Assembly (NCBI RefSeq): GCF_001941425.1
Contig: NZ_CP009244.1
Span: forward strand, 1,302,001 to 1,366,000
Direction: 5' to 3'
Length of the DNA stretch: 64,000 nucleotides
DNA from: Corynebacterium ammoniagenes DSM 20306
GTDB taxonomy: Bacteria > Actinomycetota > Actinomycetes > Mycobacteriales > Mycobacteriaceae
The notes beneath the pieces are model-generated. The model worked only from the letters and a program-made list of their open reading frames with translations. It made no database searches and was not told the DNA's origin. A program made the position numbers and the translations under genes. Positions 44,700 to 53,764 of the stretch are shown here, one piece after another (the stretch's first letter is position 1; every line of letters starts with the position of its first letter).

Positions 44700-45188
44700 T
44701 TAGCTGGTCTGTCCTTCAATAGCTGATTCCACATCCACAGGTGGGCCAAGCATCAATAGCACGCTAAAGACGATGACAACGAGGATGAACACGATAAGAA
44801 TGGAACGAACAGGGTGGCGTACCACCTGCGCCAAAATCACGTCGAAGAAACCTTGTGGCTTTTCATCGCGGTTGGTGTAGCGCCAACCACCTTCCAATAG
44901 TCCCTTGCGGTCAGCCCAGATAGCAAAGGGCAACGCGGCCCACGGAATAACGGAAACAACAAGACCCAGAATGCCGATGCCAAAGGGCCAGCGGTTGTTA
45001 ATCCAGACCAAGACGGTGATGAACATAAAGCATAGGAAGCCAAAACCGTGGATTCCGCCGGCGATGGGAACGACGGCTTCGGTAACTCCTGAGTACTTAA
45101 GGATCATTCCCACAATGAGGAAGGTCCAGGTAAACATTTCCAGATAAGCGACTACTCTATGCAGCTTCTTCGGCATCATATCCAACAT
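44700..45188 (-). CDS. DUF3817 membrane protein
   Basis: About 162 residues. Basic start MLDMMPKKLHRVVAYLE, then three helices of the DUF3817 core (TWTFLIVGMILKY, GFGFLCFMFITVLVWI, FGIGILGLVVSVIPW) with an ADRKGLLEGGW motif, and a fourth hydrophobic helix (SILIVFILVVIVFSVLLML). ATG 45188 matches the usual family start; a GTG at 45251 would add 21 residues with a doubtful sequence. Divergent from tesB. Function unknown. Confidence 0.82.
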   Translation of the reverse strand: MLDMMPKKLHRVVAYLEMFTWTFLIVGMILKYSGVTEAVVPIAGGIHGFGFLCFMFITVLVWINNRWPFGIGILGLVVSVIPWAALPFAIWADRKGLLEGGWRYTNRDEKPQGFFDVILAQVVRHPVRSILIVFILVVIVFSVLLMLGPPVDVESAIEGQTS

Positions 45189-45308
45189 GGTAACCAATGA
45201 ATGTGCATATTGATGCACTGGACAGGCTGCCAGGGGTTTAGGATTGCTCACATATGATTGCTGGATTCATCTACCGTGGATCATTTCAGGAAACCTAAGG
45301 AGTATTAA

Positions 45309-46151
45309 GTGTCTGCTAGCGCCTCTCAGTCAGTTCACGACGTAGTGGAGATGAAACCCCTCGGCGAGGACATGTACCAGGGGCCGGCTATCCCTACTGC
45401 GTTTACCCGCACTTTTGGCGGCCAGGTGGTGGCCCAGGGGCTGCGTGCGGCGCAGCTGACCGTGGATGGGAAAAATACACACTCGCTGCACTGCTATTTT
45501 CTCGAAGGTGGCGTGGCTGCCCAGCCGATTGATTTCCGGGTTGAGCGCGTTCGCGATGGTCGCTCTTTCGCGGCACGGCGCGTGGAAGGGTACCAAAACG
45601 GCAAACGCATGATGATTATGACGGCGAGCTTCCACCATGACCAAGATCGTGGGCCTGAGCACGCCACACAGATGCCACAGGTGCCCGGTCCCGAAGAATC
45701 CATTGATCACTTGGAAATCCGTCCCCAGGCAGCGAAGAAGCGCGCGTTAGATTGGATGGACTGGGATATCCGAGCGGTACCGGAAGACAAGCTGAGCCAC
45801 GAGCAGATCCACCCGGCCGGGCAGGGGACTCATCAGTATCTCTGGTTTAAAAACACCAGCGACATGGACTCTGACCAAGCAGTGCACCAGGCGGCGCTGG
45901 CATATCTTTCGGATATGACCTTGCTCTACACCGCTTTGTTGGATCACCCGGCCCAAGAGTTGCAAGTAGCGAGCTTGGATCACGCCATGTGGTTTCTACG
46001 CCCCGTACGTGTCGATGAGTGGCTCTTGGTGGATCAATACTCCCCATCAGCCGGAGGTGGCGTGGGCTTGACCAAGGGAAATGTGTTTAACCAAGCTGGG
46101 GAATTAGTAGCCGTGCTATCTCAGGAAGGCCTGCTTCGCGCCAAGCACTAG
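45309..46151 (+). CDS. tesB: Acyl-CoA thioesterase II
   Basis: Hydrolyses acyl-CoA to free acid and CoA. 280 residues, double hotdog fold. The N-half has TRTFGGQVVAQGLRAA, the C-half has DQAVHQAALAYLSDMTLL with the catalytic Asp, then SLDHAMWFLRPVRVDEWLL, and GLTKGNVFNQAGELVAVLSQEGLLR at the end. GTG start with AAGGAG 8 nt upstream. In M. tuberculosis a tesB gene sits at the same place next to yebC. Confidence 0.94.
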   Translation: MSASASQSVHDVVEMKPLGEDMYQGPAIPTAFTRTFGGQVVAQGLRAAQLTVDGKNTHSLHCYFLEGGVAAQPIDFRVERVRDGRSFAARRVEGYQNGKRMMIMTASFHHDQDRGPEHATQMPQVPGPEESIDHLEIRPQAAKKRALDWMDWDIRAVPEDKLSHEQIHPAGQGTHQYLWFKNTSDMDSDQAVHQAALAYLSDMTLLYTALLDHPAQELQVASLDHAMWFLRPVRVDEWLLVDQYSPSAGGGVGLTKGNVFNQAGELVAVLSQEGLLRAKH

Positions 46152-46264
46152 CTGCACGAGAGATAAACCCATCACTCGTTTTTCCGTGGGGCACAATACT
46201 GAGAACACAAGAAGAACGTATAGTTGATACAGAGCTAAAATTTCACGTACGAAAGGTAACTTGA

Positions 46265-47020
46265 ATGGCAGGCCACTCAAAGTGGGCAACTACGAAGCAT
46301 AAAAAAGCAGCGAATGACGCTAAGCGCGGCAAGGAATTCGCAAAGTTAGTCAAAAATATCGAAGTTGCAGCGCGAACCGGTGGCGGTGACCCGGCAGCCA
46401 ACCCAACCTTGGACGACATGATCAAAAAGGCCAAGAAGGCCTCCGTCCCCAACGACAACATCGAGCGCGCGCGCAAGCGTGGCTCCGGTGAAGAAGCCGG
46501 TGGTGCTGACTGGGAAAACATCATGTACGAAGGCTATGGCCCGAACGGTGTCGCCATGCTGATCGAGTGTCTGACAGATAACCGCAACCGCGCGGCAACT
46601 GAAGTCCGCACCGCGATGTCCCGCAACGGTGGCAACCTTGGCGAATCTGGCTCGGTGTCATACATGTTTACCCGCACCGGCGTTGTTGTGGTGCACAAGG
46701 GCGAACTGGACGTCGATGACGTAATGATGGCGGTCTTAGAGGCAGGCGCCGAAGACGTTAATGATTTGGGTGAGGTCTTTGAGATCACGTGCCAGCCAAC
46801 CGACATTGGCCCAGTCAAAGAAGCCCTCGCTGCAGCAGACATTGAAGTCGAGGACTCTGATCAGGACTTCCGCGCTTCCGTCGAGGTTCCCCTTGGTGTG
46901 GAAGAAGCGAAGAAGGTCATGCGCTTGATTGATGCTTTGGAAGATTCTGATGACGTTCAAAACGTCTACACCAACATGGATCTCTCTGATGATGTCATCG
47001 CTGCTTTGGATGAAGACTAG
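46265..47020 (+). CDS. yebC: YebC/PmpR family regulatory protein
   Basis: 251 residues; begins [22 protein letters not shown], the invariant YebC start. It has the [18 protein letters not shown] and [21 protein letters not shown] motifs, and the acidic C-terminal domain. YebC proteins act as ribosome-associated factors for proline-rich peptides or as DNA-binding regulators, depending on lineage. Lies upstream of ruvCAB as in many bacteria. GAAAGG precedes the ATG. Confidence 0.95.
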   Translation: MAGHSKWATTKHKKAANDAKRGKEFAKLVKNIEVAARTGGGDPAANPTLDDMIKKAKKASVPNDNIERARKRGSGEEAGGADWENIMYEGYGPNGVAMLIECLTDNRNRAATEVRTAMSRNGGNLGESGSVSYMFTRTGVVVVHKGELDVDDVMMAVLEAGAEDVNDLGEVFEITCQPTDIGPVKEALAAADIEVEDSDQDFRASVEVPLGVEEAKKVMRLIDALEDSDDVQNVYTNMDLSDDVIAALDED

Positions 47021-47040
47021 CTAAAACAAACCTCATCTCG

Positions 47041-47083
47041 GTGCACCTACGTCCCACGTCATGGGCATAGGTGCACTTCTTTG
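47041..47083 (+). terminator. Terminator after yebC
   Basis: GTGCACCTA (47041-47049) pairs with TAGGTGCAC (47068-47076), 9 bp, around an 18-nt loop, followed by TTCTTTG. It separates yebC from the ruvCAB unit. Confidence 0.75.
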
Positions 47084-47092
47084 TTTGCTGGG

Positions 47093-47183
47093 TATGGTAG
47101 AACATATGTGTGAGGAAATGGTGTGCGCGAAGGAAACTGGCATACCTTCTCTAAAATCAGCACCAAAAAGATCGCGGCGGTAA
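47093..47183 (+). CDS. Possible leaderless 25-codon uORF before ruvC
   Basis: TATGGT (47093-47098) is a good -10, and an ATG stands 7 nt later at 47106. The frame 47106-47183 encodes MCEEMVCAKETGIPSLKSAP followed by KRSRR. Its TAA overlaps the AAAGGA that should serve ruvC. No similarity known to me. Ruv expression could depend on reading this frame. Feature includes the -10. Confidence 0.4.
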
Positions 47184-47198
47184 AGGACGGTACGGCAA

Positions 47199-47765
47199 TT
47201 GAACCTTGAGGGTTTGCGTGTCATGGGCATCGACCCGGGATTGACCCGCTGTGGTTTGTCTGTTGTGCAAGCAGGTCGAGGTCGCGCCGTCATCCCGATC
47301 TCAGTGGGAGTTGCTCGGACCCCGCCAGAAGAAGATCTAGCAAAGCGCCTGCTGCGACTTTCTACTGCGGTCGAGGAGTGGATGGATGACTACAAGCCAG
47401 ATGTGGTCGCCATTGAAAGACTTTTTGAACGCGGCAATGTCTCAACCGTGCTGCACACTGCACACGGCGTTGGCGTGTTGATGTTGGCGGCCGCCAAGCG
47501 GGATATTCCGGTGTATATGTACACCCCGTCTGAAGTGAAAAAGGCGATCTCCGGCAATGGCCGGGCAGATAAAAAGCAGATGACCGTGATGATTACACGC
47601 ATTCTCGGATTAACGGAGGCTCCCAAACCAGCCGATGCCGCCGATGCTTTAGCGCTGGCAGTATGTCACTGTTGGCGCGCCCCAGTTATTCAGCGTGCAG
47701 AAATTGCCCAACAGCAGTTGAAGAAATTGGACGAAGAACGCCGTAAACAAGCGTTAAAGAAATAG
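47199..47765 (+). CDS. ruvC: Holliday junction resolvase RuvC
   Basis: Cuts four-way junctions made by RuvAB migration. 188 residues. Catalytic acidic residues lie in [18 protein letters not shown], and [17 protein letters not shown] 47199 is preceded by AAAGGA; an ATG at 47223 is an alternative that would leave MGIDPGL as the start. The [10 protein letters not shown] region and the upstream NLEGLR are usual in Corynebacterium, so the TTG is preferred. First gene of ruvC-ruvA-ruvB. Confidence 0.95.
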   Translation: MNLEGLRVMGIDPGLTRCGLSVVQAGRGRAVIPISVGVARTPPEEDLAKRLLRLSTAVEEWMDDYKPDVVAIERLFERGNVSTVLHTAHGVGVLMLAAAKRDIPVYMYTPSEVKKAISGNGRADKKQMTVMITRILGLTEAPKPADAADALALAVCHCWRAPVIQRAEIAQQQLKKLDEERRKQALKK

Positions 47766-47889
47766 TTGGAAATCACCTCGCTGTAGCTATTTCTAAACCA
47801 CAGCGAAACCACCAACCTTTGAATAAGGCAGTAAAATACAACCCGAGTCTTCGGGGTGGAATAGATAATGAAACGGAGCTAGAAATCAC

Positions 47890-48525
47890 GTGATTGCATC
47901 ATTGAGCGGCGAGGTTTTATCCATCGCATTGGATCACGCTGTCATTGAATGCGGCGGAGTCGGCTACCAATTCTTAGCCACACCGAAAACTTTGGCAACC
48001 TTGATCCGTGGGGACCATGCCCGGGTCATGACATCGATGACCGTCAAGGAAGATGCCAGGACTTTGTATGGCTTTACCAACGATGAAGATCGCGCGATGT
48101 TTCATCAGCTACAGGCAGTGTCTGGGCTTGGACCCAAACTTGCCATCGCTTGTTTATCAGTTCTTGATGCTCGTGAAATTGCCGTGGCGATTAGCAACGG
48201 AGATGCCAAGAAACTGCAGACCATTCCGGGTGTTGGCAAGCGGATGTCAGAGCGTATGGCGCTGGAGTTAAAAGATAAGGTCAACAACTTTATTGGCACA
48301 CCGGATGCAAGTGATAGTGAAACCACCGCCACGCAGACGGGGCTGCCGGTTGGCAGCGGCGCGATTGTCGATACCGTCGTCGAAGCCCTAGTTGGATTGG
48401 GCTTTACTGAAAAGGCCGCGCGTCCGGTAGTAGAAAGCCACGTGGCAGAATCGAAAACTCCAGAGAAATTGGAAACTGCCACCGTGCTGCGCGCCTCGCT
48501 GTCCGCTTTAAGCGGTAGTAAATAA
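47890..48525 (+). CDS. ruvA: Holliday junction branch migration protein RuvA
   Basis: Tetrameric junction-binding subunit, 211 residues. OB-fold N-terminal domain (MIASLSGEVLSI... with SLSGEV), two helix-hairpin-helix motifs (GLGPKLAIACLS near residue 78 and TIPGVGKRMSERMALEL near 113), and the C-terminal RuvB-contacting domain (VVEALVGLGFTEKAARP). GTG start. Follows ruvC by 124 bp and precedes ruvB by 39 bp. Confidence 0.96.
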   Translation: MIASLSGEVLSIALDHAVIECGGVGYQFLATPKTLATLIRGDHARVMTSMTVKEDARTLYGFTNDEDRAMFHQLQAVSGLGPKLAIACLSVLDAREIAVAISNGDAKKLQTIPGVGKRMSERMALELKDKVNNFIGTPDASDSETTATQTGLPVGSGAIVDTVVEALVGLGFTEKAARPVVESHVAESKTPEKLETATVLRASLSALSGSK

Positions 48526-48564
48526 GGGCGAGGAAAAGAAAAACAGGGAAAGTAAGGACACCAC

Positions 48565-49644
48565 ATGTCGGATGTAGAACGCACTGAGTTCCAGCTTCCG
48601 GACGACGCTGCGCGCCCGATGCCATTGCAACGCAATGAAAATGTTGAGGCAGAAGTCCAAAACGGTGAGCATGATGTTGAACGCTCACTACGCCCGAAAG
48701 GTTTGGACGAATTCATCGGCCAGCCCAAGGTGAAAGAGCAGCTTTCCCTGGTTCTTACCGGTGCGAAAAATCGTGGGGTAACCCCAGACCACGTCCTGCT
48801 ATCGGGCCCACCAGGTTTGGGTAAAACCACCATGGCCATGATTATTGCCCAGGAAATGGGCACGAGTTTGCGCATGACCTCCGGCCCAGCACTCGAGCGT
48901 GCCGGCGATCTGGCAGCGATGTTGTCGAATCTGATGGAAGGCGACATTCTTTTCATCGACGAAATTCACCGCATCGCGCGTCCGGCAGAAGAAATGCTGT
49001 ACATGGCGATGGAAGATTTCCGTATCGACGTCATCGTGGGTAAAGGCCCTGGCGCAACCTCCATTCCTTTGGAGATTCCGCCCTTTACCCTAGTGGGTGC
49101 AACCACCCGTGCCGGCATGCTGACTGGTCCGCTACGTGACCGTTTCGGCTTTACTGCTCAGATGGAGTACTACAACAACGACGACTTGGAGCACGTGGTC
49201 ACACGCGCGGCCCGGATCCTGGGCGTGGAGATTGATAATGACGCGGCCGTCGAGATTGGCTCACGCTCACGTGGCACCCCGCGTATTGCCAACCGGCTTT
49301 TGCGCCGTGTGCGTGACTTTGCTGAAGTAAATGGTGATGGGCATGTGGATATGGCAGCAGCGCGCGGTGCATTGGAAGTCTTTGACGTTGACCATATGGG
49401 CCTAGACCGCCTTGACCGTGCGGTGCTGACCGCACTGATTAAAGGCCATGGTGGTGGGCCGGTAGGCGTTAATACTCTTGCGATTGCCGTGGGTGAAGAA
49501 CCTTCGACTGTCGAGGAAGTGTGTGAGCCGTATTTGGTTCGTGCGGGAATGATTGCACGCTCTGCTAGGGGACGTGTGGCCACTCGTTCGGCTTGGGAGC
49601 ATTTGGGTATGACTCCGCCTGACACGGCCGCCGGGCTTTTCTGA
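48565..49644 (+). CDS. ruvB: Holliday junction helicase RuvB
   Basis: AAA+ motor, 359 residues. [12 protein letters not shown] near residue 45, Walker [12 protein letters not shown], Walker [10 protein letters not shown], sensor [21 protein letters not shown] with arginine finger, and C-terminal winged helix with [20 protein letters not shown] precedes the ATG. Co-transcribed with ruvA. Confidence 0.97.
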   Translation: MSDVERTEFQLPDDAARPMPLQRNENVEAEVQNGEHDVERSLRPKGLDEFIGQPKVKEQLSLVLTGAKNRGVTPDHVLLSGPPGLGKTTMAMIIAQEMGTSLRMTSGPALERAGDLAAMLSNLMEGDILFIDEIHRIARPAEEMLYMAMEDFRIDVIVGKGPGATSIPLEIPPFTLVGATTRAGMLTGPLRDRFGFTAQMEYYNNDDLEHVVTRAARILGVEIDNDAAVEIGSRSRGTPRIANRLLRRVRDFAEVNGDGHVDMAAARGALEVFDVDHMGLDRLDRAVLTALIKGHGGGPVGVNTLAIAVGEEPSTVEEVCEPYLVRAGMIARSARGRVATRSAWEHLGMTPPDTAAGLF

Positions 49645-49745
49645 CGTAGAGTCCGACCCAGATAATCAGACTGGATGTTCGCGTGTAGAGAACAAGCCTG
49701 CGCGGGACAGAGACTTTGGCAAAGTTCTGGCAGGATGGAAATATT

Positions 49746-50183
49746 ATGGAATTAATCTTTCTTGCAGTAATCCTTGTCCTTTTCCTTCTCCCTAGTATCC
49801 TGATCGGACGCAAGCAGCGCCAGCGTCAACGCCAGGTCGTTGAGTTTCAGCAAAGCCTGGTTCCAGGCCAGCGTGTAGTAACCGCCGGTGGCATTGTCGG
49901 GACTGTGGTCTCCACCAATAACAATGCTGTGGAGCTAGAAGTAGCGCCGAATGTCATTATGACTTTTGAACGCATGGGTATCCTTCGCAGCGCAGATGCA
50001 CTGGAAACCGCCGGAGGAACCGGGGGAGCAGCTGTCGATAATCAGCAGCCAGCCGGTGAATCTATCCCTAACTCTCAGTCTTTTGATGATCGCGGAACCC
50101 ATCCTGAAAATTATCCGCAGAATCCAGAATCTGGTCATTCCGATGATGGCGACTATGGCACGTTCCCAGAATCGAAGAACTAG
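49746..50183 (+). CDS. yajC: Preprotein translocase subunit YajC
   Basis: Accessory of SecDF. 145 residues from ATG 49746: one transmembrane helix (LIFLAVILVLFLLPSILI), basic RKQRQRQRQV, the YajC core LVPGQRVVTAGGIVGTVVS, and a Gly/Gln/Asp-rich C-terminal tail longer than in E. coli. A longer frame from 49716 exists but the ribosome-site-like AGGATGG fits 49746. A terminator follows, so secDF is a separate unit. Confidence 0.92.
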   Translation: MELIFLAVILVLFLLPSILIGRKQRQRQRQVVEFQQSLVPGQRVVTAGGIVGTVVSTNNNAVELEVAPNVIMTFERMGILRSADALETAGGTGGAAVDNQQPAGESIPNSQSFDDRGTHPENYPQNPESGHSDDGDYGTFPESKN

Positions 50184-50487
50184 CAGATAATAAGCATATA
50201 AACGCACCCGCGTGCCGTTCCTGTTTGGAATGCCGCGGGTGCATTTGTGATCCATCAACGACATTCCTTGCAGAAGTCCCTTGGTTGCTTACCTGCGGGG
50301 ATTTGTGGTTAGGGCGTAGCGCTTCTCACATGCTCCTCAAAATGCCAAGGTCGGGTGCGGCATTGCCAGAATAATGACGTACGATGATGGTTTGTATTTG
50401 GTCATCATGACGCGCAGGAATATTTGCTGCACGCGCAAGGGCCACAAAGCTAGATAGTCAATAAAGTCAATCAGTGGGAGATTAGCC
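50184..50487. other. 304-bp yajC-secD gap
   Basis: Begins with the yajC terminator. Further on there is a perfect 11-bp palindrome GTCATCATGAC (50401-50411) and an ATGATG/CATCAT inverted repeat around it, about 80 bp before secD, which may be regulatory. No gene seen. Confidence 0.5.
50204..50248 (+). terminator. Terminator after yajC
   Basis: GCACCCGCG and CGCGGGTGC form a 9-bp stem; the loop contains GTTCC/GGAAT pairing as well. ATTTGTG follows. Starts 20 bp past the stop. Confidence 0.75.
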
Positions 50488-52473
50488 TTGTCCGCTCCTC
50501 ATCGCGGCGCGATCAGTAACAAAAGTCGCACCTGGCCGAAACGCGCATTGGCGCTTTTCGGCCTCATAGTGATCGCTCTCTACGCATTAGTGCTTTTTAC
50601 TGGTGATCGTTCGCTAAGCCCCAAGCTTGGCATCGATCTTCAAGGTGGTACGCGCGTAACGCTGGTACCTCAAGGTGAAGAGCCCACCCAGGATCAGCTG
50701 TCACAAGCGCGCAATATCTTGGAACAGCGTGTTAACGGCATGGGCGTCTCCGGCGCCGAGGTTGTCACCAACGGCAACACCCTGGTGATTACCGTGCCGG
50801 GTGAAGACACCACGCAGGCGCAAGCTGTAGGTGCGACTTCTCAGCTGCTGTTTCGCCCCGTAGCTGAGCAGCCAATGCCAGACCCAGCAGCGCTGGGAGA
50901 GACCATCGAAGACATGGCTAATCGATGGGTCGAATATGACGTGCTGTCTGTGGAGAGTGCGAATGAAACCCTCAAGCAAGTTGATGATGCCGTAAGCCCA
51001 ACCACAGAAGATGAAGGTGCGGATGCAGACGATGCTGACTCTGATGCACCGACGGTGACCGCCGAGCCGATGCCAGAACCGGAGAACTCTCTGGAAGCTG
51101 CTGAACGCCGCGATGAGATGACTGAGATGTTGTTGAAAGACCGTCAGTCAGAAGACCCGACTGTTCAGGCCGCGGCACTGTCATTGATGCAGTGTGATGC
51201 AGAGACTGACCCGCTGGCAGGTGCAGATGATCCTGCCTTGCCGTTTGTCACCTGTGACTACGCCAACCAAGCTCCGTACCTCTTGCACCCAGCACCGTTG
51301 CTCAATGGCGTCGAGGATCCAGCAGGGCCACGGTTGACCGGTAATGAAATTGATACCGACTCGCCAATTAATGGCGGTCTTAACCCCCAGAGCGGTCAGA
51401 TGGAGATTAGCTTCTCCTTCCAGACCGGTGATGGTCCTTCCGGTTCGGACACGTGGGCGAAGTTGACCGAAGAGTACTTGCAGCAGCAGATTGCCATTAC
51501 CTTGGACTCCGAAGTAATTTCCGCACCCGTTATTGAAGGTGTTACGCCATACGGTTCCGCGACATCTATCACGGGACAATTTACGCAGGAAGAAGCCCAA
51601 AGCCTGGCTAATAACCTGCGCTACGGTGCGTTGCCACTGTCCTTTACCGGCGAAGACGGAGAATCCGGTGGTACCACCGAAATCGTGCCACCATCCTTGG
51701 GCAAGACCGCTCTTGAAGCCGGCCTTATCGCCGGTGTAGTCGGCCTGATTTTGGTCGCTGCGTACTCCATCTACTACTTCCGTGCACTGGCCGGGGTTTC
51801 CCTGATTACCCTCGTAGGCGCAGCCATTTTGACCTACGGCTCCATCGTCTTGTTGGGTCGTTGGATTGGCTACTCCCTGGACTTGTCAGGTATTGCCGGT
51901 TTGGTCATTGGTATTGGCGCCACAGCAGACTCGTTCGTTGTTTACTTCGAACGAATTAAGGACGAATTGCTGGATGGCAGAACCTTCAGATCCGCGGCAA
52001 CCAAGGCCTGGGAGCGAGCTCGCTCCACCATTATTACTGGTAACGCCGTTACCTTAATTGGTGCCATTGTGGTCTACATGCTGGCTGTCGGTGAAGTTAA
52101 GGGCTTTGCCTTCACCCTTGGTCTGACCACCGTATTCGACATTATTGTCTCCTTCCTCATCATGGCTCCATTGATGCAGTTGGCTGCGCGCCGACCAGCA
52201 TTTGCCAAGCCATCGATGAACGGCTTGGGCGGCATCTTTGCACTGGCCGAAGAACGCCGCGAGCAAGGCTTCTTCTCGTCGGCGCATAAACGCCCAAGCA
52301 CCGAGGAAGCCGCTGATGATGCTACTGAAGACGAAGAACCAGTAAATAAACTTCGAAGCGTTGTAGGACCTGCATCCACGAATGCGGGGGCGTCTGAGGC
52401 ATCCGATATACCCGAAAGCGGGGATTCGAACTCCGCCAAGCCCTCGGATCAGGACTCCCAGGAGGAGAAATAA
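50488..52473 (+). CDS. secD: Protein translocase subunit SecD
   Basis: Proton-driven partner of SecYEG. 661 residues with six helices: one at the N-terminus and five after residue 420. KLGIDLQGGTRV in the first periplasmic region, an acidic insertion (residues 165-200, DEGADADDADSD), and the GIGATADSFVVYFERIKDEL helix motif. Extra C-terminal 70 residues are acidic and Ser-rich. TTG start with GGGAG upstream. It sits 2 bp from secF. Confidence 0.95.
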   Translation: MSAPHRGAISNKSRTWPKRALALFGLIVIALYALVLFTGDRSLSPKLGIDLQGGTRVTLVPQGEEPTQDQLSQARNILEQRVNGMGVSGAEVVTNGNTLVITVPGEDTTQAQAVGATSQLLFRPVAEQPMPDPAALGETIEDMANRWVEYDVLSVESANETLKQVDDAVSPTTEDEGADADDADSDAPTVTAEPMPEPENSLEAAERRDEMTEMLLKDRQSEDPTVQAAALSLMQCDAETDPLAGADDPALPFVTCDYANQAPYLLHPAPLLNGVEDPAGPRLTGNEIDTDSPINGGLNPQSGQMEISFSFQTGDGPSGSDTWAKLTEEYLQQQIAITLDSEVISAPVIEGVTPYGSATSITGQFTQEEAQSLANNLRYGALPLSFTGEDGESGGTTEIVPPSLGKTALEAGLIAGVVGLILVAAYSIYYFRALAGVSLITLVGAAILTYGSIVLLGRWIGYSLDLSGIAGLVIGIGATADSFVVYFERIKDELLDGRTFRSAATKAWERARSTIITGNAVTLIGAIVVYMLAVGEVKGFAFTLGLTTVFDIIVSFLIMAPLMQLAARRPAFAKPSMNGLGGIFALAEERREQGFFSSAHKRPSTEEAADDATEDEEPVNKLRSVVGPASTNAGASEASDIPESGDSNSAKPSDQDSQEEK

Positions 52474-52475
52474 TC

Positions 52476-53612
52476 ATGGCTGCAAAGAAAACTAAGATTT
52501 CCCGCATGGATCGCCTCTATCTCGATGAGGGCGGATTTGATTTCATCAGCCGGTCCAAGACGTGGTACTCCATCACCGTTGGTCTATTAGTAGTAGCGAT
52601 TGCCGCTATCGCTATCCGCGGGTTTACTCTCTCGCTTGATTTTGAGGGCGGAACTAAAGTCAGCCTGCCTGCAGCTGATCTCAATGAGCAGGCCGTTTCG
52701 GAAGTCTTCCAGGAATCAACGGGCGTGGAGCCAGAACAAGTCCAAATTGTTGGCAGCGGTGACTCTGCGACTTTGGAAGTTAACTCAGAGCGCTTGTCAG
52801 AAGAACAAGCTGATGCTGCTCGTCTAGCTATTTATGAAGAGTTTGAGCCGGTAAACCCATCAGGTGAGGCCACTCCTGATGCCGTGGGCGTGTCCACTGT
52901 CTCTGAATCGTGGGGCTCGACCATTACCCAGCGCATGGTCATCGCGATGATCGTCTTTCTCGTCATCGCGACCGCATATGTTGCATTCCGTTTGCAGCGG
53001 ACCATGGCACTCGCAGCAATTATTGCGTTGATTGCGGACGGCATCATCATCGCCGGCATCTATGCGCTGTTTGGCATGGAAGTCTCGCCCGCAGTAATTA
53101 TTGGTCTGCTCACGGTATTGACCTTCTCCATCTATGACTCCGTGATTGTCTTTGACAAGGTCAACGAGAATACGGAGGGGATTACGGGGCAAAGAAGCCG
53201 AACGTATGCCGAGCAAACAAACTTGGCGATTAATCAGACAGTGATGCGTTCAATTTCGACCTCTGTTATTTCGGCGCTGCCAATTATTGCGCTGTTTGTA
53301 GTCGCTGTCTGGATGATGGGCATTGGTACACTACGTGACCTTGCATTGATTCAGCTCATCGGTGTCATCGAAGGTATCTTCTCCTCGATCTTCTTGGCGT
53401 CACCACTGGTGGTGACCTTGGCTAATCGCAGCAAGAAGATTAAAGCGCACAATAAAGAGGTCGCGGAATACCGCGCAAACGCGCAATATAGCGATGAGGA
53501 TGCAGATGCGACCGGCTCCAAGCGACAGGTGGTTTCACCGACCACGCCAGCAAGCAACTTGGAAGGAACTCAAATTTCCAATACTGGTTCTTCCTGGCGT
53601 CCAAGACGCTAG
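52476..53612 (+). CDS. secF: Protein translocase subunit SecF
   Basis: 378 residues, six transmembrane helices. LSLDFEGGTKVSL in the first periplasmic domain, ALIADGIIIAGIYALFG and YDSVIVFDKVNEN typical of SecF. The C-terminal tail is charged. GGAGGAG before the ATG. Terminator after it. Translationally linked to secD. Confidence 0.95.
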   Translation: MAAKKTKISRMDRLYLDEGGFDFISRSKTWYSITVGLLVVAIAAIAIRGFTLSLDFEGGTKVSLPAADLNEQAVSEVFQESTGVEPEQVQIVGSGDSATLEVNSERLSEEQADAARLAIYEEFEPVNPSGEATPDAVGVSTVSESWGSTITQRMVIAMIVFLVIATAYVAFRLQRTMALAAIIALIADGIIIAGIYALFGMEVSPAVIIGLLTVLTFSIYDSVIVFDKVNENTEGITGQRSRTYAEQTNLAINQTVMRSISTSVISALPIIALFVVAVWMMGIGTLRDLALIQLIGVIEGIFSSIFLASPLVVTLANRSKKIKAHNKEVAEYRANAQYSDEDADATGSKRQVVSPTTPASNLEGTQISNTGSSWRPRR

Positions 53613-53643
53613 AGCCAAGCTATAGCTTGCTCACGAATTACGT

Positions 53644-53676
53644 ACAGCACCGCTTTCCGGCGGTGCTGTTGGCTTT
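53644..53676 (+). terminator. Terminator after secF
   Basis: ACAGCACCGC and GCGGTGCTGT form a 10-bp perfect stem with a 6-nt loop; TGGCTTT follows. Confidence 0.85.
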
Positions 53677-53764
53677 ATAGCTGCTGTATTAGCCGAGATC
53701 ATTTTCATTGGTTATTGCAGGGCTGCAGTAGTAAAATTCCTGCTTTGTGAAGGAGACATGTGCC

